From positions 1,240,001 to 1,304,000 of the forward strand of contig NZ_CP071448.1 in assembly GCF_017352115.1 (NCBI RefSeq): DNA of 64,000 bases, read 5' to 3'. The position numbers and the translations under genes are program-made. The notes under the pieces were generated by a model. The model searched no databases. It was given only the letters and a program-made list of their open reading frames with translations, and had not been told where the DNA came from. This DNA comes from Flavobacterium endoglycinae (GTDB taxonomy: Bacteria > Bacteroidota > Bacteroidia > Flavobacteriales > Flavobacteriaceae). Below are positions 22,602 to 31,521 of the stretch, one piece after another; within the stretch, counting starts at the first letter, position 1, and the number at the start of each line of letters is the position of its first letter.

Positions 22602-24845
22602 TTATTTTTTAATTCCCCAGTTTTTATTCGGCTGCGGCCCCATTACAAAATGTAATTTTCCTCCCGCTAAAATCTGCTGATGTGTGATTGCTGTTTGATT
22701 GAATGCCTGACCGTTTAATATTGCCGACTGGATGTAATAATTTTTGTCTGAAACATTTTCTGCTTCGATTACAAATGTTTTTCCATCTTCAAGATTAAGG
22801 GTTGCTTTTTCGAAAATCGGACTTCCAATTTCGTATTCTCCCGAAGCCGGATTCATTGGATATAACCCCATTGAACTGAAAACGTACCATGCCGACATTT
22901 GTCCGCAGTCTTCGTTGCCGCTTAATCCGTTTGGTGTTGTATTGTATTGTGTGTCTAAAATGTGACGAACCCAATATTGTGTTCTCCAAGGCTGGCCCGC
23001 GTGATTGAACATATATGCAATGTGGTGGCTTGGTTCGTTTCCGTGCGCATACTGCCCGATTAATCCCGAAATATCTGCCGAAACATTGTTTCCTGTAATT
23101 TCTGAACTTTCTGTAAATAGTTGTTCTAAACGTTTTGTAAAGATTTCATTTCCACCATGAATCGAAATTAAATTATCGACATTATGAGGTACAAACCAGC
23201 TGTGCTGCCATGCATTTCCTTCTGTATAATCAGTATGTTCTCTGTGGTTAGAATGTTTAGGATCAAAAGGTTCGTTCCAAGATTTTCCATCTTCAGATTT
23301 TCCTCTCATGAATCCTGTTTTTGAATCAAATAAATATTGATACGCCTGAGAACGTTTTAAAAAAAACTGGTAATCTTCGGTTTTTCCTAATGCTTTTGCC
23401 ATCTGCGCCACACACCAGTCATCATAAGCATATTCTAACGTGATGGTAACTGATTCGTCTAATACATTATAAGGAATATAACCGTATTTTTTGTAGAAAT
23501 TCAATCCTCTTTCGTCCTGCATCATAGTCGTTTTCATGGCCTGATATGCTTTTTCGGCATCAAAACCTTTGATACCTTTTAAATACGCATCGACGATTAC
23601 AGGAATGGAGTGATAACCTGTCATGGTATTGGTTTCATTAGCATATAATGTCCAAACCGGAAGTATTTTTTTAACATCGTAATATGTCAGCATTGAGTTT
23701 ACAATGTCTGAAGTTTTGTCTGGCGCTAATAAAGTCAATAAAGGATTTTCGGCTCTAAAAGTATCCCATAGTGATAAGGTCGAATAAGCGGTATAATCTT
23801 TTGCTCTAACAATTTGATCATCCTCTTGTCTAAATTGACCGTTTTTATCACTATAGGTTACAGGGGCAACTTGTGCGTGATACAGCGCAGTATAGAAAAT
23901 CGTTTTTAACGAATCTACTGGTGTTTCAACTTTAATTTTACTTAATGCGTTATTCCAAATCGAAGAAGCTTTTGTTTTTGTTTCATCGAAATTGATTTTT
24001 GGATCGTCTAAATTGTCTTTTGCGTTGGCTATACTTACTGATGAAAGCGCCACTTTTACAAACAATTCATTTGAGTTTTTCGAATCAAAAAATAATTGTG
24101 CCGAAGTATTTTCTCCGTCAGCTTTTTTAGCAGTAACGATTTGTTTATCAGCAGTTAAAACTGATTCCGAAATGGGTTTTGAAAATTTCGCTACAAAAAA
24201 TACTTTTTGATTTTGCGCCCAGCCTTTACTATAACGGTAACCACTAATGGTGTATTCGTCTTCAATTGTAATTCCTGTTTTTAGGGCCTTATCCCAATTA
24301 ATAGCAAATCCTAAATCGACCACAACAGATTGTTTGTCATTTTTAGCAAATGTGTATTTGTGATAAGCTGTTCTTTGTGAAGAAGTTAATTCTACATTGA
24401 TCTTAGGATCCTCAAGAAAAACCTGGTAAGAACCCGGTGTTGCTTTTTCGTTAACATGATGGTATAATGATTTATAAGGTAATTGATCGCGTGAAGTTGT
24501 TTTGATTGTTAAATCGACTTTTTTATTGGTTGGCATGAATAAAATATCGGCCAGATCTCCAATTCCAGTTCCGCTTAAGTGTAAATGACTGAAACCAGAT
24601 ACAATAGAATCTGAATAATGATATCCTGAACACCAATCCCAGCTTGAGATTCCGTTATCTGGACTTACCTGAAGCATTCCAAAAGGAACAGTTGCTCCTG
24701 GATAAGTATGCCCATGTCCGCCTGTCCCAATAAAAGGATCTACATGGCTCACAAAATTATTTTTGTGATTCGTATTTTTGTTTACTTTTATTTTACAACT
24801 TGTAACCAGAATTACAAATAAAAGCGGCAGAATAAAATTCTTCAT
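22602..24845 (-). CDS. GH92 family alpha-mannosidase lipoprotein
   Basis: I use the ATG at 24845, giving 747 residues. An upstream in-frame TTG at 24854 adds only three residues. The N-terminus MKNFILPLLFVILVTSC is a lipoprotein signal with lipidated Cys17. GH92 motifs are VDPFIGTGGHGHTYPGATVP, SGFSHLHLSGTGIGD, STLSLWDTFRAENPL, EGNAWQHSWFVPHN and GNEDCGQMSAWYVFSSMGLYP. It is the first gene of the leftward cluster, facing the LytS/LytTR pair across a 121-bp gap. Together with the GH92 at 6317 it would provide stepwise removal of alpha-mannose from high-mannose N-glycans. Confidence 0.95.
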   Translation of the reverse strand: MKNFILPLLFVILVTSCKIKVNKNTNHKNNFVSHVDPFIGTGGHGHTYPGATVPFGMLQVSPDNGISSWDWCSGYHYSDSIVSGFSHLHLSGTGIGDLADILFMPTNKKVDLTIKTTSRDQLPYKSLYHHVNEKATPGSYQVFLEDPKINVELTSSQRTAYHKYTFAKNDKQSVVVDLGFAINWDKALKTGITIEDEYTISGYRYSKGWAQNQKVFFVAKFSKPISESVLTADKQIVTAKKADGENTSAQLFFDSKNSNELFVKVALSSVSIANAKDNLDDPKINFDETKTKASSIWNNALSKIKVETPVDSLKTIFYTALYHAQVAPVTYSDKNGQFRQEDDQIVRAKDYTAYSTLSLWDTFRAENPLLTLLAPDKTSDIVNSMLTYYDVKKILPVWTLYANETNTMTGYHSIPVIVDAYLKGIKGFDAEKAYQAMKTTMMQDERGLNFYKKYGYIPYNVLDESVTITLEYAYDDWCVAQMAKALGKTEDYQFFLKRSQAYQYLFDSKTGFMRGKSEDGKSWNEPFDPKHSNHREHTDYTEGNAWQHSWFVPHNVDNLISIHGGNEIFTKRLEQLFTESSEITGNNVSADISGLIGQYAHGNEPSHHIAYMFNHAGQPWRTQYWVRHILDTQYNTTPNGLSGNEDCGQMSAWYVFSSMGLYPMNPASGEYEIGSPIFEKATLNLEDGKTFVIEAENVSDKNYYIQSAILNGQAFNQTAITHQQILAGGKLHFVMGPQPNKNWGIKK

Positions 24846-24966
24846 ATAAAACAACCTTAATTTAACTTTAAATTTATATAAACTGGCTTTTTATTAAAAC
24901 TTATTTAGACGGATAACATATAAACTTAGATAAACATCAAAAAAAGTCACAAAACACCCTCAGATT

Positions 24967-26025
24967 ATGAATTTCAATTCTAGCAAATTATATCGCATCC
25001 CTTTGCATTATCATATCATCTTTTGGCTGACTTATTTCTTATTTAATACTTTTAGGTGGGGAAGTTATTTTAATGATTATGTCTATTCTTTTAAGACGAA
25101 TCTGCTGGGATTTCCAATTCACATGACGCTGTGTTATTTGAATATTCTAATCTTTATGCCGTATTTGGTGTACCGAAAGAAATATGTACTGTATGTTCTT
25201 GCTGTTTTTTCGGCTATTTTTTTAATGGTCGTTCTAAAATTCAATCTTACCTATTTATTAATCACACATGATGTCTGGCCGGAAGGACCGCAGACTATCG
25301 ACAAACTGACTTTAAATTATACGATTGATATGATGATGGGAGAATTGTATGTAATGACTTTTGTTACGGCAATTAAAATCACATTGGATTTCTTGAAAGA
25401 ACAAAAACGTGTAACCGATCTTGAAAAATCACAGTTAGAAACTGAACTGCTTTTCTTGAAGTCACAGATTTCTCCGCACTTTTTCTTTAATACCTTAAAT
25501 AATATTTATTCGCTTTCTGTAGAAAAATCAAATAAAACGCCAAAAATTGTTCTGAAGCTTTCTGAGTTAATGCGTTATATGCTTTATGATACAAGCGGTA
25601 AAAAACAGAGTTTAGAAAACGAGATTTTATGCATTCAAAATTACCTTGATCTTGAGCGAATTAGAAATGACGAAAGGCTCGAAGTAAATATGGAAGTATC
25701 GGGAGATATTCACGACAAGGAAATTTCTCCAGTGATTCTGCTGACATTTATCGAAAATGCTTTTAAGCACGGTGTAAACAAAAACACGGGAAAAGTACGT
25801 ATTGATATTGATTTTAAAGTGAAAGGTGACTTTTTGCATTTTACCATTTCGAACCCGACACCAGAAATTACGCAGCATAAAGACAATTTTAACAAGTCAA
25901 GTGGTATAGGAATTGAAAATGTTAAAAAAAGACTTGAATTAGGTTATAATAAAGATGACTATAAGCTTTCTTTTAAAAATAAAAAGAATATTTTTGTCGT
26001 GAAACTTGTGATTAAAGTAACCTAA
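24967..26025 (+). CDS. LytS/YehU-type sensor histidine kinase
   Basis: 352 residues with four predicted membrane helices in the first 150 residues (around 15-35, 45-67, 73-97 and 122-142). A short coiled coil (DLEKSQLETELLFLKSQ) precedes the His_kinase domain. The phosphoacceptor is His171 in SQISPHFFFNTLNN. The ATP-binding part carries LLTFIENAFKHGVN near 260 and GIGIENVKKRL near 320. There is no large extracellular sensor, so the signal is sensed within or near the membrane. It is followed 73 bp later by its LytTR regulator and faces the glycan cluster, which it probably controls. Confidence 0.93.
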   Translation: MNFNSSKLYRIPLHYHIIFWLTYFLFNTFRWGSYFNDYVYSFKTNLLGFPIHMTLCYLNILIFMPYLVYRKKYVLYVLAVFSAIFLMVVLKFNLTYLLITHDVWPEGPQTIDKLTLNYTIDMMMGELYVMTFVTAIKITLDFLKEQKRVTDLEKSQLETELLFLKSQISPHFFFNTLNNIYSLSVEKSNKTPKIVLKLSELMRYMLYDTSGKKQSLENEILCIQNYLDLERIRNDERLEVNMEVSGDIHDKEISPVILLTFIENAFKHGVNKNTGKVRIDIDFKVKGDFLHFTISNPTPEITQHKDNFNKSSGIGIENVKKRLELGYNKDDYKLSFKNKKNIFVVKLVIKVT

Positions 26026-26098
26026 AAACAGCTTTTCCTCGTATATAAGTTTATCTGCTAAATTATTTTTTCGCTCAAAAATAACTAAGATTAAAGAA

Positions 26099-26812
26099 AT
26101 GAAAATAAAATGTTTGATTATAGATGATGAGCCATTGGCAATCAACGTTATTAAAAATTACTTAGAACCGCTTGAAAATTTTGAGGTAATAAATACTTTC
26201 AGTAACCCAATCGAGGGATTGAATTTCCTGAAAAACAATACGGTTGATGTAATTTTCCTGGATATTAACATGCCTGTTCTGGATGGAATTAATTTTATCA
26301 AAAGTCTCGACAATCCGCCTTTATTAGTAATTACAAGTGCCTATAGCCAGTTTGCTATTGAAACTTACGAATTGGATGTTCTAGATTATCTGGTAAAACC
26401 AATTGAGTTTCCAAGGTTAATGAAAACACTGAACAAAGTCAGCAAAAGACTTGAAAACAAAGGAAATTCTGTTCAGGAAAGCAGTGGCGACAGTCCGTTT
26501 ATTTTCGTGAAGATTGATAAAAAGAGAATGAAAAAGATTTTCTTCAACGAAATTTTAGTGATCGAAAGCTTAAAAGATTATTTAAAAATCAACACCACAA
26601 CTGGTAAATATATTATTCACAGCACTTTATCCGATTTTACAGATTTACTTCCCGAAAAAAACTTTTTAAGAATCCATAGATCGTACACAATTGCCATTGA
26701 TAAAATAGACGCTGTTGAAGGAAACAGCATTGAGATCGAAGGACTTCGCTACGTAATTGGAAGATCGTATATCGATCATGTAAAGCAAAGAATTTTGAAC
26801 TCTTCTATTTAG
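26099..26812 (+). CDS. LytTR-family response regulator
   Basis: 237 residues. The receiver domain (1-120) has the acidic pair IIDDEP at 9-10, the phosphoacceptor Asp55 in IFLDINMPV, Thr/Ser at ITSAYSQFA and Lys at YLVKPIEF. A LytTR DNA-binding domain fills about 140-237 (FIFVKIDKKRMKKIFFNEI, then FLRIHRSYTIAIDKIDAVEG). LytTR proteins usually bind two imperfect direct repeats upstream of target promoters. The partner kinase is directly upstream. A rho-independent terminator follows at 26862. Confidence 0.95.
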   Translation: MKIKCLIIDDEPLAINVIKNYLEPLENFEVINTFSNPIEGLNFLKNNTVDVIFLDINMPVLDGINFIKSLDNPPLLVITSAYSQFAIETYELDVLDYLVKPIEFPRLMKTLNKVSKRLENKGNSVQESSGDSPFIFVKIDKKRMKKIFFNEILVIESLKDYLKINTTTGKYIIHSTLSDFTDLLPEKNFLRIHRSYTIAIDKIDAVEGNSIEIEGLRYVIGRSYIDHVKQRILNSSI

Positions 26813-26861
26813 GGAAAAGTTATAAGTAAGAAGTTAGATGTTAAACGTCTAATTTTATGAG

Positions 26862-26900
26862 ACCTTTGTCAGAATTTGATATTTTGACAAAGGTTTTTTT
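26862..26900 (+). terminator. Rho-independent terminator after the LytTR gene
   Basis: ACCTTTGTCA (26862-26871) pairs perfectly with TGACAAAGGT (26885-26894), and six T residues follow immediately. It lies 50 bp after the regulator stop. Confidence 0.85.
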
Positions 26901-26930
26901 ATGCCGTTAAATGAGGAAAAGCTTTGCGCC

Positions 26931-26953
26931 CTTCGACTTCGCTCAGGGTGACA
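26931..26953. repeat. CTTCGACTTCGCTCAGG dispersed repeat, copy 2
   Basis: CTTCGACTTCGCTCAGG followed by GTGACA, between the two convergent terminators. It is the same unit as at 33749-33771 with one difference. Confidence 0.65.
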
Positions 26954-26993
26954 GACAAAGAACAAACTTCTAACATCTAACTTTTATAAAAAC

Positions 26994-27025
26994 ACAAAAA
27001 AAAATGCAGCCAACCACGGCTGCAT
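26994..27025 (-). terminator. Rho-independent terminator after nagB
   Basis: On the minus strand ATGCAGCC (27025-27018) pairs with GGCTGCAT (27011-27004) across a six-base loop and is followed by at least eight T residues. It begins 64 bp after the nagB stop. Confidence 0.9.
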
Positions 27026-27088
27026 TCAAAACTTGGTAACTAACCAAATAAACCACATGAAATAGTTTATTATATTTTAAAGATTTTC

Positions 27089-29002
27089 TTAGAAGAAATA
27101 TCTCTTGAAAGCTTCGATTGCTGAATAGTCAGCTAAACCTAAAGCGTGATATTTTTCTGCAGTTAATCTGTTTCTGTCTTCTGCTCTAATCCAGAATTCT
27201 CGGCTGTCATCACCTTGGAACATTACACCATCTTTTTGTGACTGGTGGAAGAAAATGGCGTGACGTTTTTTAAGTACCTGATCCGGACTCATAGGAACTG
27301 CCATTTCAATTTGGTATGATTCCCATTCGTGCCAAGCACCTCTGTACAACCAAACCCAGCAGTCATCCATAAACGATTTGTGTTTTAATCTTTTTAAAGC
27401 TTCAAACAAACTGTCCAGACAAACTTTGTGTGTTCCGTGCGGATCTGCTAAATCTCCGGCTGCATAAATCTGGTGCGGTTTGATTCTTTCGATAATGTCA
27501 CACATAATCTGGATATCGGCTTCGCCAAGATTATTTTTCTTAACCGTTCCTGTTTCGTAAAATGGCAGGTCAAGGAAATTTACGTTAGAATCTGGCACGC
27601 TTAAATATCGTGTTGCTCCTAAAGATTCACTTCTTCTAATTAAACCTTTCAGTTTTCTCACTTCAAGCAAATCGACATCGTTGCTTTTTTTGTTTTTTAG
27701 GAAGTTGATAATCGTATCCGCTTCTGTAGATTCAGGATTTAATGCTTTTGTAATTTCAGCAAATTTTAAAGCTTCTTCGTTTGAAACCGCAATATTTCCT
27801 GAAGTCTGGTACGCAATATGCACATCGTGCCCCTGCTCTACCAATCTGTCAAAAGTTCCTCCCATCGAAATAACATCATCATCAGGGTGTGGACTAAAAA
27901 TGATAATTCTCTTTTTCTCCGGAGTTGCACGTTCCGGTCTGTACGTATCATCAGCATTTGGTTTTCCGCCCGGCCATCCTGTAATCGTTTGCTGCATTTT
28001 GTTGAACATTTTAATATTCAAATCGTATGCAGTTCCTTCTTCAGTCAGTACGCTTGACATTCCGTTATCGTTGTAATCTTTATCAGTAAGTTTAAGGAAA
28101 GGCTTTTTAGTCAATTCGCTTAACCAAACCACAGCTTTCAGCTTTAATTCGTCTGTCCAGATTACTGATTTTACTAACCAAGGCGTTTTTACTCTCGTTA
28201 ATTCCGATGAAGCTTCCGTGTCTAATACAAAAGTTGTGTTGTTGTGCTGCTGTAAATACGTAGCCGGAACTCGAGATGAAATTTCACCTTCGATTGTTTT
28301 CTTTATAATAGATGCTTTGCTGATTCCCCATCCAAGAAGTACAATTCTTTTGGCATTTTTTACTGTACCAATTCCCATTGTAATCGCTTTTCTAGGCACA
28401 TTGTCAATTCCTAAGAAAGAGGATGCCGCATCAACACGCGTTAAATGATCTAATGTAATGCTTCTGGTTCCAGAATTAACGTGAGATCCCGGTTCGTTGA
28501 ACCCAATATGTCCTGTTCTTCCAATTCCAAGAAGCTGAAAATCCAATCCGCCGTATGCTTTGATTTTCATTTCATAATCGATGCAATATTGCTGAAGGTC
28601 TTCATTGCTGATGCTTCCGTCAGGAATATTAATATTTTGAGGCTGAATGTCAACATGATTAAAAAGGTGCTCATGCATGAAATACCAGTAACTTTGAATA
28701 TCATTTTTATCCATTGGATAATACTCATCTAAGTTGAAGGTAACTACATTTGCAAAACTCAATCCTTCTTCTTTATGAAGACGAACTAATTCTTCGTATA
28801 CTTTTATAGGAGAAGATCCTGTTGCCAAACCTAAAACACAAGGCTCGTTCAATTCTTCTTTTCTCTGAATGATATTGGCTATTTCTTGAGCTACTAAAAT
28901 CGAAGCTTCTTTAGACGATTCGAAAATAACATTATGTATTTTTTCAAAACGCGTTTCTTCGAACTTTCCTGCTTCTTTGAAATTTATACTTTCTTTAATC
29001 AT
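27089..29002 (-). CDS. nagB: Glucosamine-6-phosphate deaminase fused to a PIG-L/LmbE-like deacetylase domain
   Basis: 637 residues, cytoplasmic. Residues about 20-270 form the NagB isomerase domain: GLATGSSPIKVYEEL, VVTFNLDEYYPM, and GIGRTGHIGFNEPGSH. Residues about 365-630 form a PIG-L (LmbE-like) domain with the zinc-site motif FSPHPDDDVISMGG and a later DLADPHGTHKVC. NagB converts glucosamine-6-phosphate to fructose-6-phosphate and ammonia. The fused domain is usual in Bacteroidetes NagB; whether it deacetylates GlcNAc-6-phosphate is not established here. The gene would drain GlcNAc released by the GH20, GH130 and glycosylasparaginase steps. Confidence 0.95.
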   Translation of the reverse strand: MIKESINFKEAGKFEETRFEKIHNVIFESSKEASILVAQEIANIIQRKEELNEPCVLGLATGSSPIKVYEELVRLHKEEGLSFANVVTFNLDEYYPMDKNDIQSYWYFMHEHLFNHVDIQPQNINIPDGSISNEDLQQYCIDYEMKIKAYGGLDFQLLGIGRTGHIGFNEPGSHVNSGTRSITLDHLTRVDAASSFLGIDNVPRKAITMGIGTVKNAKRIVLLGWGISKASIIKKTIEGEISSRVPATYLQQHNNTTFVLDTEASSELTRVKTPWLVKSVIWTDELKLKAVVWLSELTKKPFLKLTDKDYNDNGMSSVLTEEGTAYDLNIKMFNKMQQTITGWPGGKPNADDTYRPERATPEKKRIIIFSPHPDDDVISMGGTFDRLVEQGHDVHIAYQTSGNIAVSNEEALKFAEITKALNPESTEADTIINFLKNKKSNDVDLLEVRKLKGLIRRSESLGATRYLSVPDSNVNFLDLPFYETGTVKKNNLGEADIQIMCDIIERIKPHQIYAAGDLADPHGTHKVCLDSLFEALKRLKHKSFMDDCWVWLYRGAWHEWESYQIEMAVPMSPDQVLKKRHAIFFHQSQKDGVMFQGDDSREFWIRAEDRNRLTAEKYHALGLADYSAIEAFKRYFF

Positions 29003-29142
29003 TTGCCTGTTGTTGTAATTATTTAGTATAAAATTAAATATTACATAATGTAAATAATCAAAAATTCGACTAATAACCTGTAAGCTTCGCTATAGGACAA
29101 AATTTGTAACTTTAAGCAAAATCATTCCAATCCAAAACTGGA

Positions 29143-31242
29143 TTACGGCGTTTCGATTACGTTTATTTCAGCGATAGAAACCGTTGATGTCTTTGCCACT
29201 CCTGATGTCGCCACGAAACGAATATATCTTGCTTTGGTTTTCTTAAAAGTTTTAACCTGCTCGATTGGATTGTGTTTGATATTCGAAAATTCTCCCTGCG
29301 ACTGTAGTTTCCATGTTACATTATCAGTGCTGGTGTAAAATTCGTAATTGGAAATCAAATTCAAATTGTGGCCAACCTGCTGTGGCAAATACGTAAAACC
29401 ATTTATAGTTAAAACGGTTCCCATATCGATTGTAATTTCCTGCGGCAATTTGTTTTCTTCACTACCAAAAGCCCATTCTGTATTTGGATTTCCATCGATA
29501 ATTCGGTCTGCTGATTTTAAATCACCGCTTGATACTTTGCTGATTTTCCAGTTTTCTTTAGAAGCACCATATTTTGCAGTTTTCACAGCACTTCTTATTT
29601 TTTCTGTATCATTAAAAGAAATGGCTTTTATCTGAACGGCTTTATTGTATCGGAATACACCTTTATATAAGGTACTTTTTTCGGTTGGATTGGTTCCATC
29701 AACCGTATAATAAATAGGATTTCCTTCTTCTGATTTTAAGGTAACATCACCATTTCGGTCACGGCTGATTTCAGGCATACGCACAAAAGTAGGCGCATTA
29801 TAAGCCTGAATAGTCGAGATTACAATACTTGCTTTCGAATCCGTAATATTGATTCTGATAGCTGATGCTTCCACTCTTTCGATTCTTAAAATTCTTTTGT
29901 AACCAATGGTCGTTTCTGCTGCCACAGTTTTCCATTTTCCATCGACTTTCACCTCAACATTAAACGATTTTACTCTTTGTCCAAGAGCAATGTCTTCTTG
30001 CAAAAGAATACGATCTACGGCAGTTGGTTTATCAAATTCAAAAGTAATAGAAGCTGTGTTGATAGTATCGTCTGTTGCCCAGTACGTTTTTTTATTTCCA
30101 TCTGCGACATTTTTTGCTGCAAATTCTATACTGTTTCCTCTCACATTATCGGCAGAAATTTTACTTCCGGCTAATAGTTCGGTTTTAAAATCGGCTTTTA
30201 TGGTAGATACTAATTCTTTTAATCGGGCTTCGTCATTTTCATGAACCAAACCTCTTCTGTCAACCGGAAGATTCAATAATAAAGTAGCATTTCTTCCGAT
30301 TGATTCATAATAAATATCGACCATTTCATCCAGCGGACGCACTTTATCGTCTTCTGTCGCATGATAAAACCATCCCGGTCGTATTGAAACATCGGCTTCG
30401 CCTGGAACCCATTTTTCGCCATTTTCATGTCCCGACATAAATTCGGTATAATGTACTTTTCCAGCTAATTCATCTTTCTGGCGTAAAAGTGACCAATTTG
30501 TTTTTCCGGCGCGTCCTTCTTCATTTCCAATCCATCTGGCTTCTGATGGGCCAATTCCCCAAACCAACGTTTTTGGAGCAATACTGTAAATTAGTTTATA
30601 CGTTTCGTCCCAATTGTAATATTCTAATGTATTGATTTTTCGAGTTTCATTTGCTCCGCCATAGTAACCGTCACCGCCATTTGCTCCGTCAAACCACATT
30701 TCAAAAACATCTCCGTAATTCGTCAATAATTCTTTCAGCTGGTTTCTGAAATAGGTGATATATTCAGGTTTTCCGTATTCAGCATGGTTTCTGTCCCAAG
30801 GAGAAAGGTACAACCCTAATTTTAAATCATATTCTTTACAGGCCGCAGCGAGTTCTTTTACCAAATCGCCTTTTCCATTTTTCCACGGTGAATTTTTCAC
30901 CGAACGTTCTGTATAAGCCGACGGCCATAAACAGAATCCGTCATGATGTTTGGCAACGAGAATTATTCCTTTCATTCCGGCTGCTTTTACAATACGTGCC
31001 CACTGACGAACATCTAAATTCGTCGGGTTAAATAAGGCTGGAGATTCATCGCCGTAACCCCATTCTTTATTGGTAAAAGTGTTTAACGAAAAATGCACAA
31101 AAGCATAAAATTCCATTTCCTGCCAATCCAGTTGTTTCTGTGTTGGAAGCGGTCCAAACGGCTCTGGAGCTTTTACATTTTTTTGACTATTAATTGAAGA
31201 TGTGATGCAGAACAAACACAAAAAGAGAAAAACATTTTTCAT
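29143..31242 (-). CDS. GH29 family alpha-L-fucosidase with discoidin-type binding domains
   Basis: 699 residues with a signal peptide (MKNVFLFLCLFCITSSINSQ). The GH29 barrel carries ILVAKHHDGFCLWPS near 95 and the likely nucleophile Asp185 in EMWFDGANGG. A F5/8-type C domain lies at about 355-475 and a second, C-terminal one at about 560-697, with a chitobiase-C-like Fn3 segment (PIYYTVDGTNPTEKS) between them. The architecture resembles the GH29 subgroup that prefers branched alpha-1,3/1,4-fucose of Lewis-type structures; that preference is inference. It differs in size and domains from the fucosidase at 8572, so the two probably split core and antennary fucose. Confidence 0.93.
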   Translation of the reverse strand: MKNVFLFLCLFCITSSINSQKNVKAPEPFGPLPTQKQLDWQEMEFYAFVHFSLNTFTNKEWGYGDESPALFNPTNLDVRQWARIVKAAGMKGIILVAKHHDGFCLWPSAYTERSVKNSPWKNGKGDLVKELAAACKEYDLKLGLYLSPWDRNHAEYGKPEYITYFRNQLKELLTNYGDVFEMWFDGANGGDGYYGGANETRKINTLEYYNWDETYKLIYSIAPKTLVWGIGPSEARWIGNEEGRAGKTNWSLLRQKDELAGKVHYTEFMSGHENGEKWVPGEADVSIRPGWFYHATEDDKVRPLDEMVDIYYESIGRNATLLLNLPVDRRGLVHENDEARLKELVSTIKADFKTELLAGSKISADNVRGNSIEFAAKNVADGNKKTYWATDDTINTASITFEFDKPTAVDRILLQEDIALGQRVKSFNVEVKVDGKWKTVAAETTIGYKRILRIERVEASAIRINITDSKASIVISTIQAYNAPTFVRMPEISRDRNGDVTLKSEEGNPIYYTVDGTNPTEKSTLYKGVFRYNKAVQIKAISFNDTEKIRSAVKTAKYGASKENWKISKVSSGDLKSADRIIDGNPNTEWAFGSEENKLPQEITIDMGTVLTINGFTYLPQQVGHNLNLISNYEFYTSTDNVTWKLQSQGEFSNIKHNPIEQVKTFKKTKARYIRFVATSGVAKTSTVSIAEINVIETP

Positions 31243-31415
31243 CGTGCGGTGATTAATAACACATTATTAAAATAGGAACAACACAATATTAATGTAAATT
31301 ACTATTTTAATAATCATTATTTCGACCAACAACGGATTTAGAATGTTTTTAGTAAATCGTTAGAGTAAAAAGAAGCTTTTTAAGTTAATTTCTGTTTCAC
31401 AACAAGAAACATTTT

Positions 31416-31521
31416 TTATGATACCGAAGAACGATTTCCAACTAAAATAATAATTTCGGGACGGATTCTATCAGTAATCCATTCTTTCTGCTGAACCGAA
31501 ATTTCATCTAAAATCTTATCA
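31416..31521 (-). pseudogene. Possible out-of-frame C-terminal tail of the RNA ligase gene
   Basis: Directly after the RNA ligase TGA (31519-31521), another frame reads NDKILDEISVQQKEWITDRI and continues to a TAA at 31416-31418, about 35 codons with ordinary codon use. The two frames meet at a run of five A residues on the coding strand (31522-31526). Loss of one A would join them. This could be a frameshift mutation, a sequencing error or chance. The rest of the 276-bp gap shows nothing recognisable. Confidence 0.35.

Larger units (their letters stand above)
26831..26983. repeat. Intergenic module bounded by 13-bp inverted repeat AAGTTAGATGTTA
   Basis: AAGTTAGATGTTA at 26831-26843 is the exact reverse complement of TAACATCTAACTT at 26971-26983. 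Between them are the LytTR-gene terminator and one CTTCGACTTCGCTCAGG repeat. The convergent-gene gap is 276 bp in total. Confidence 0.5.

Noticed and set aside
27681..28076. 131-codon open frame on the plus strand inside nagB
   Set aside because: It is antisense to a well-supported gene, with no start signal or recognisable domain.
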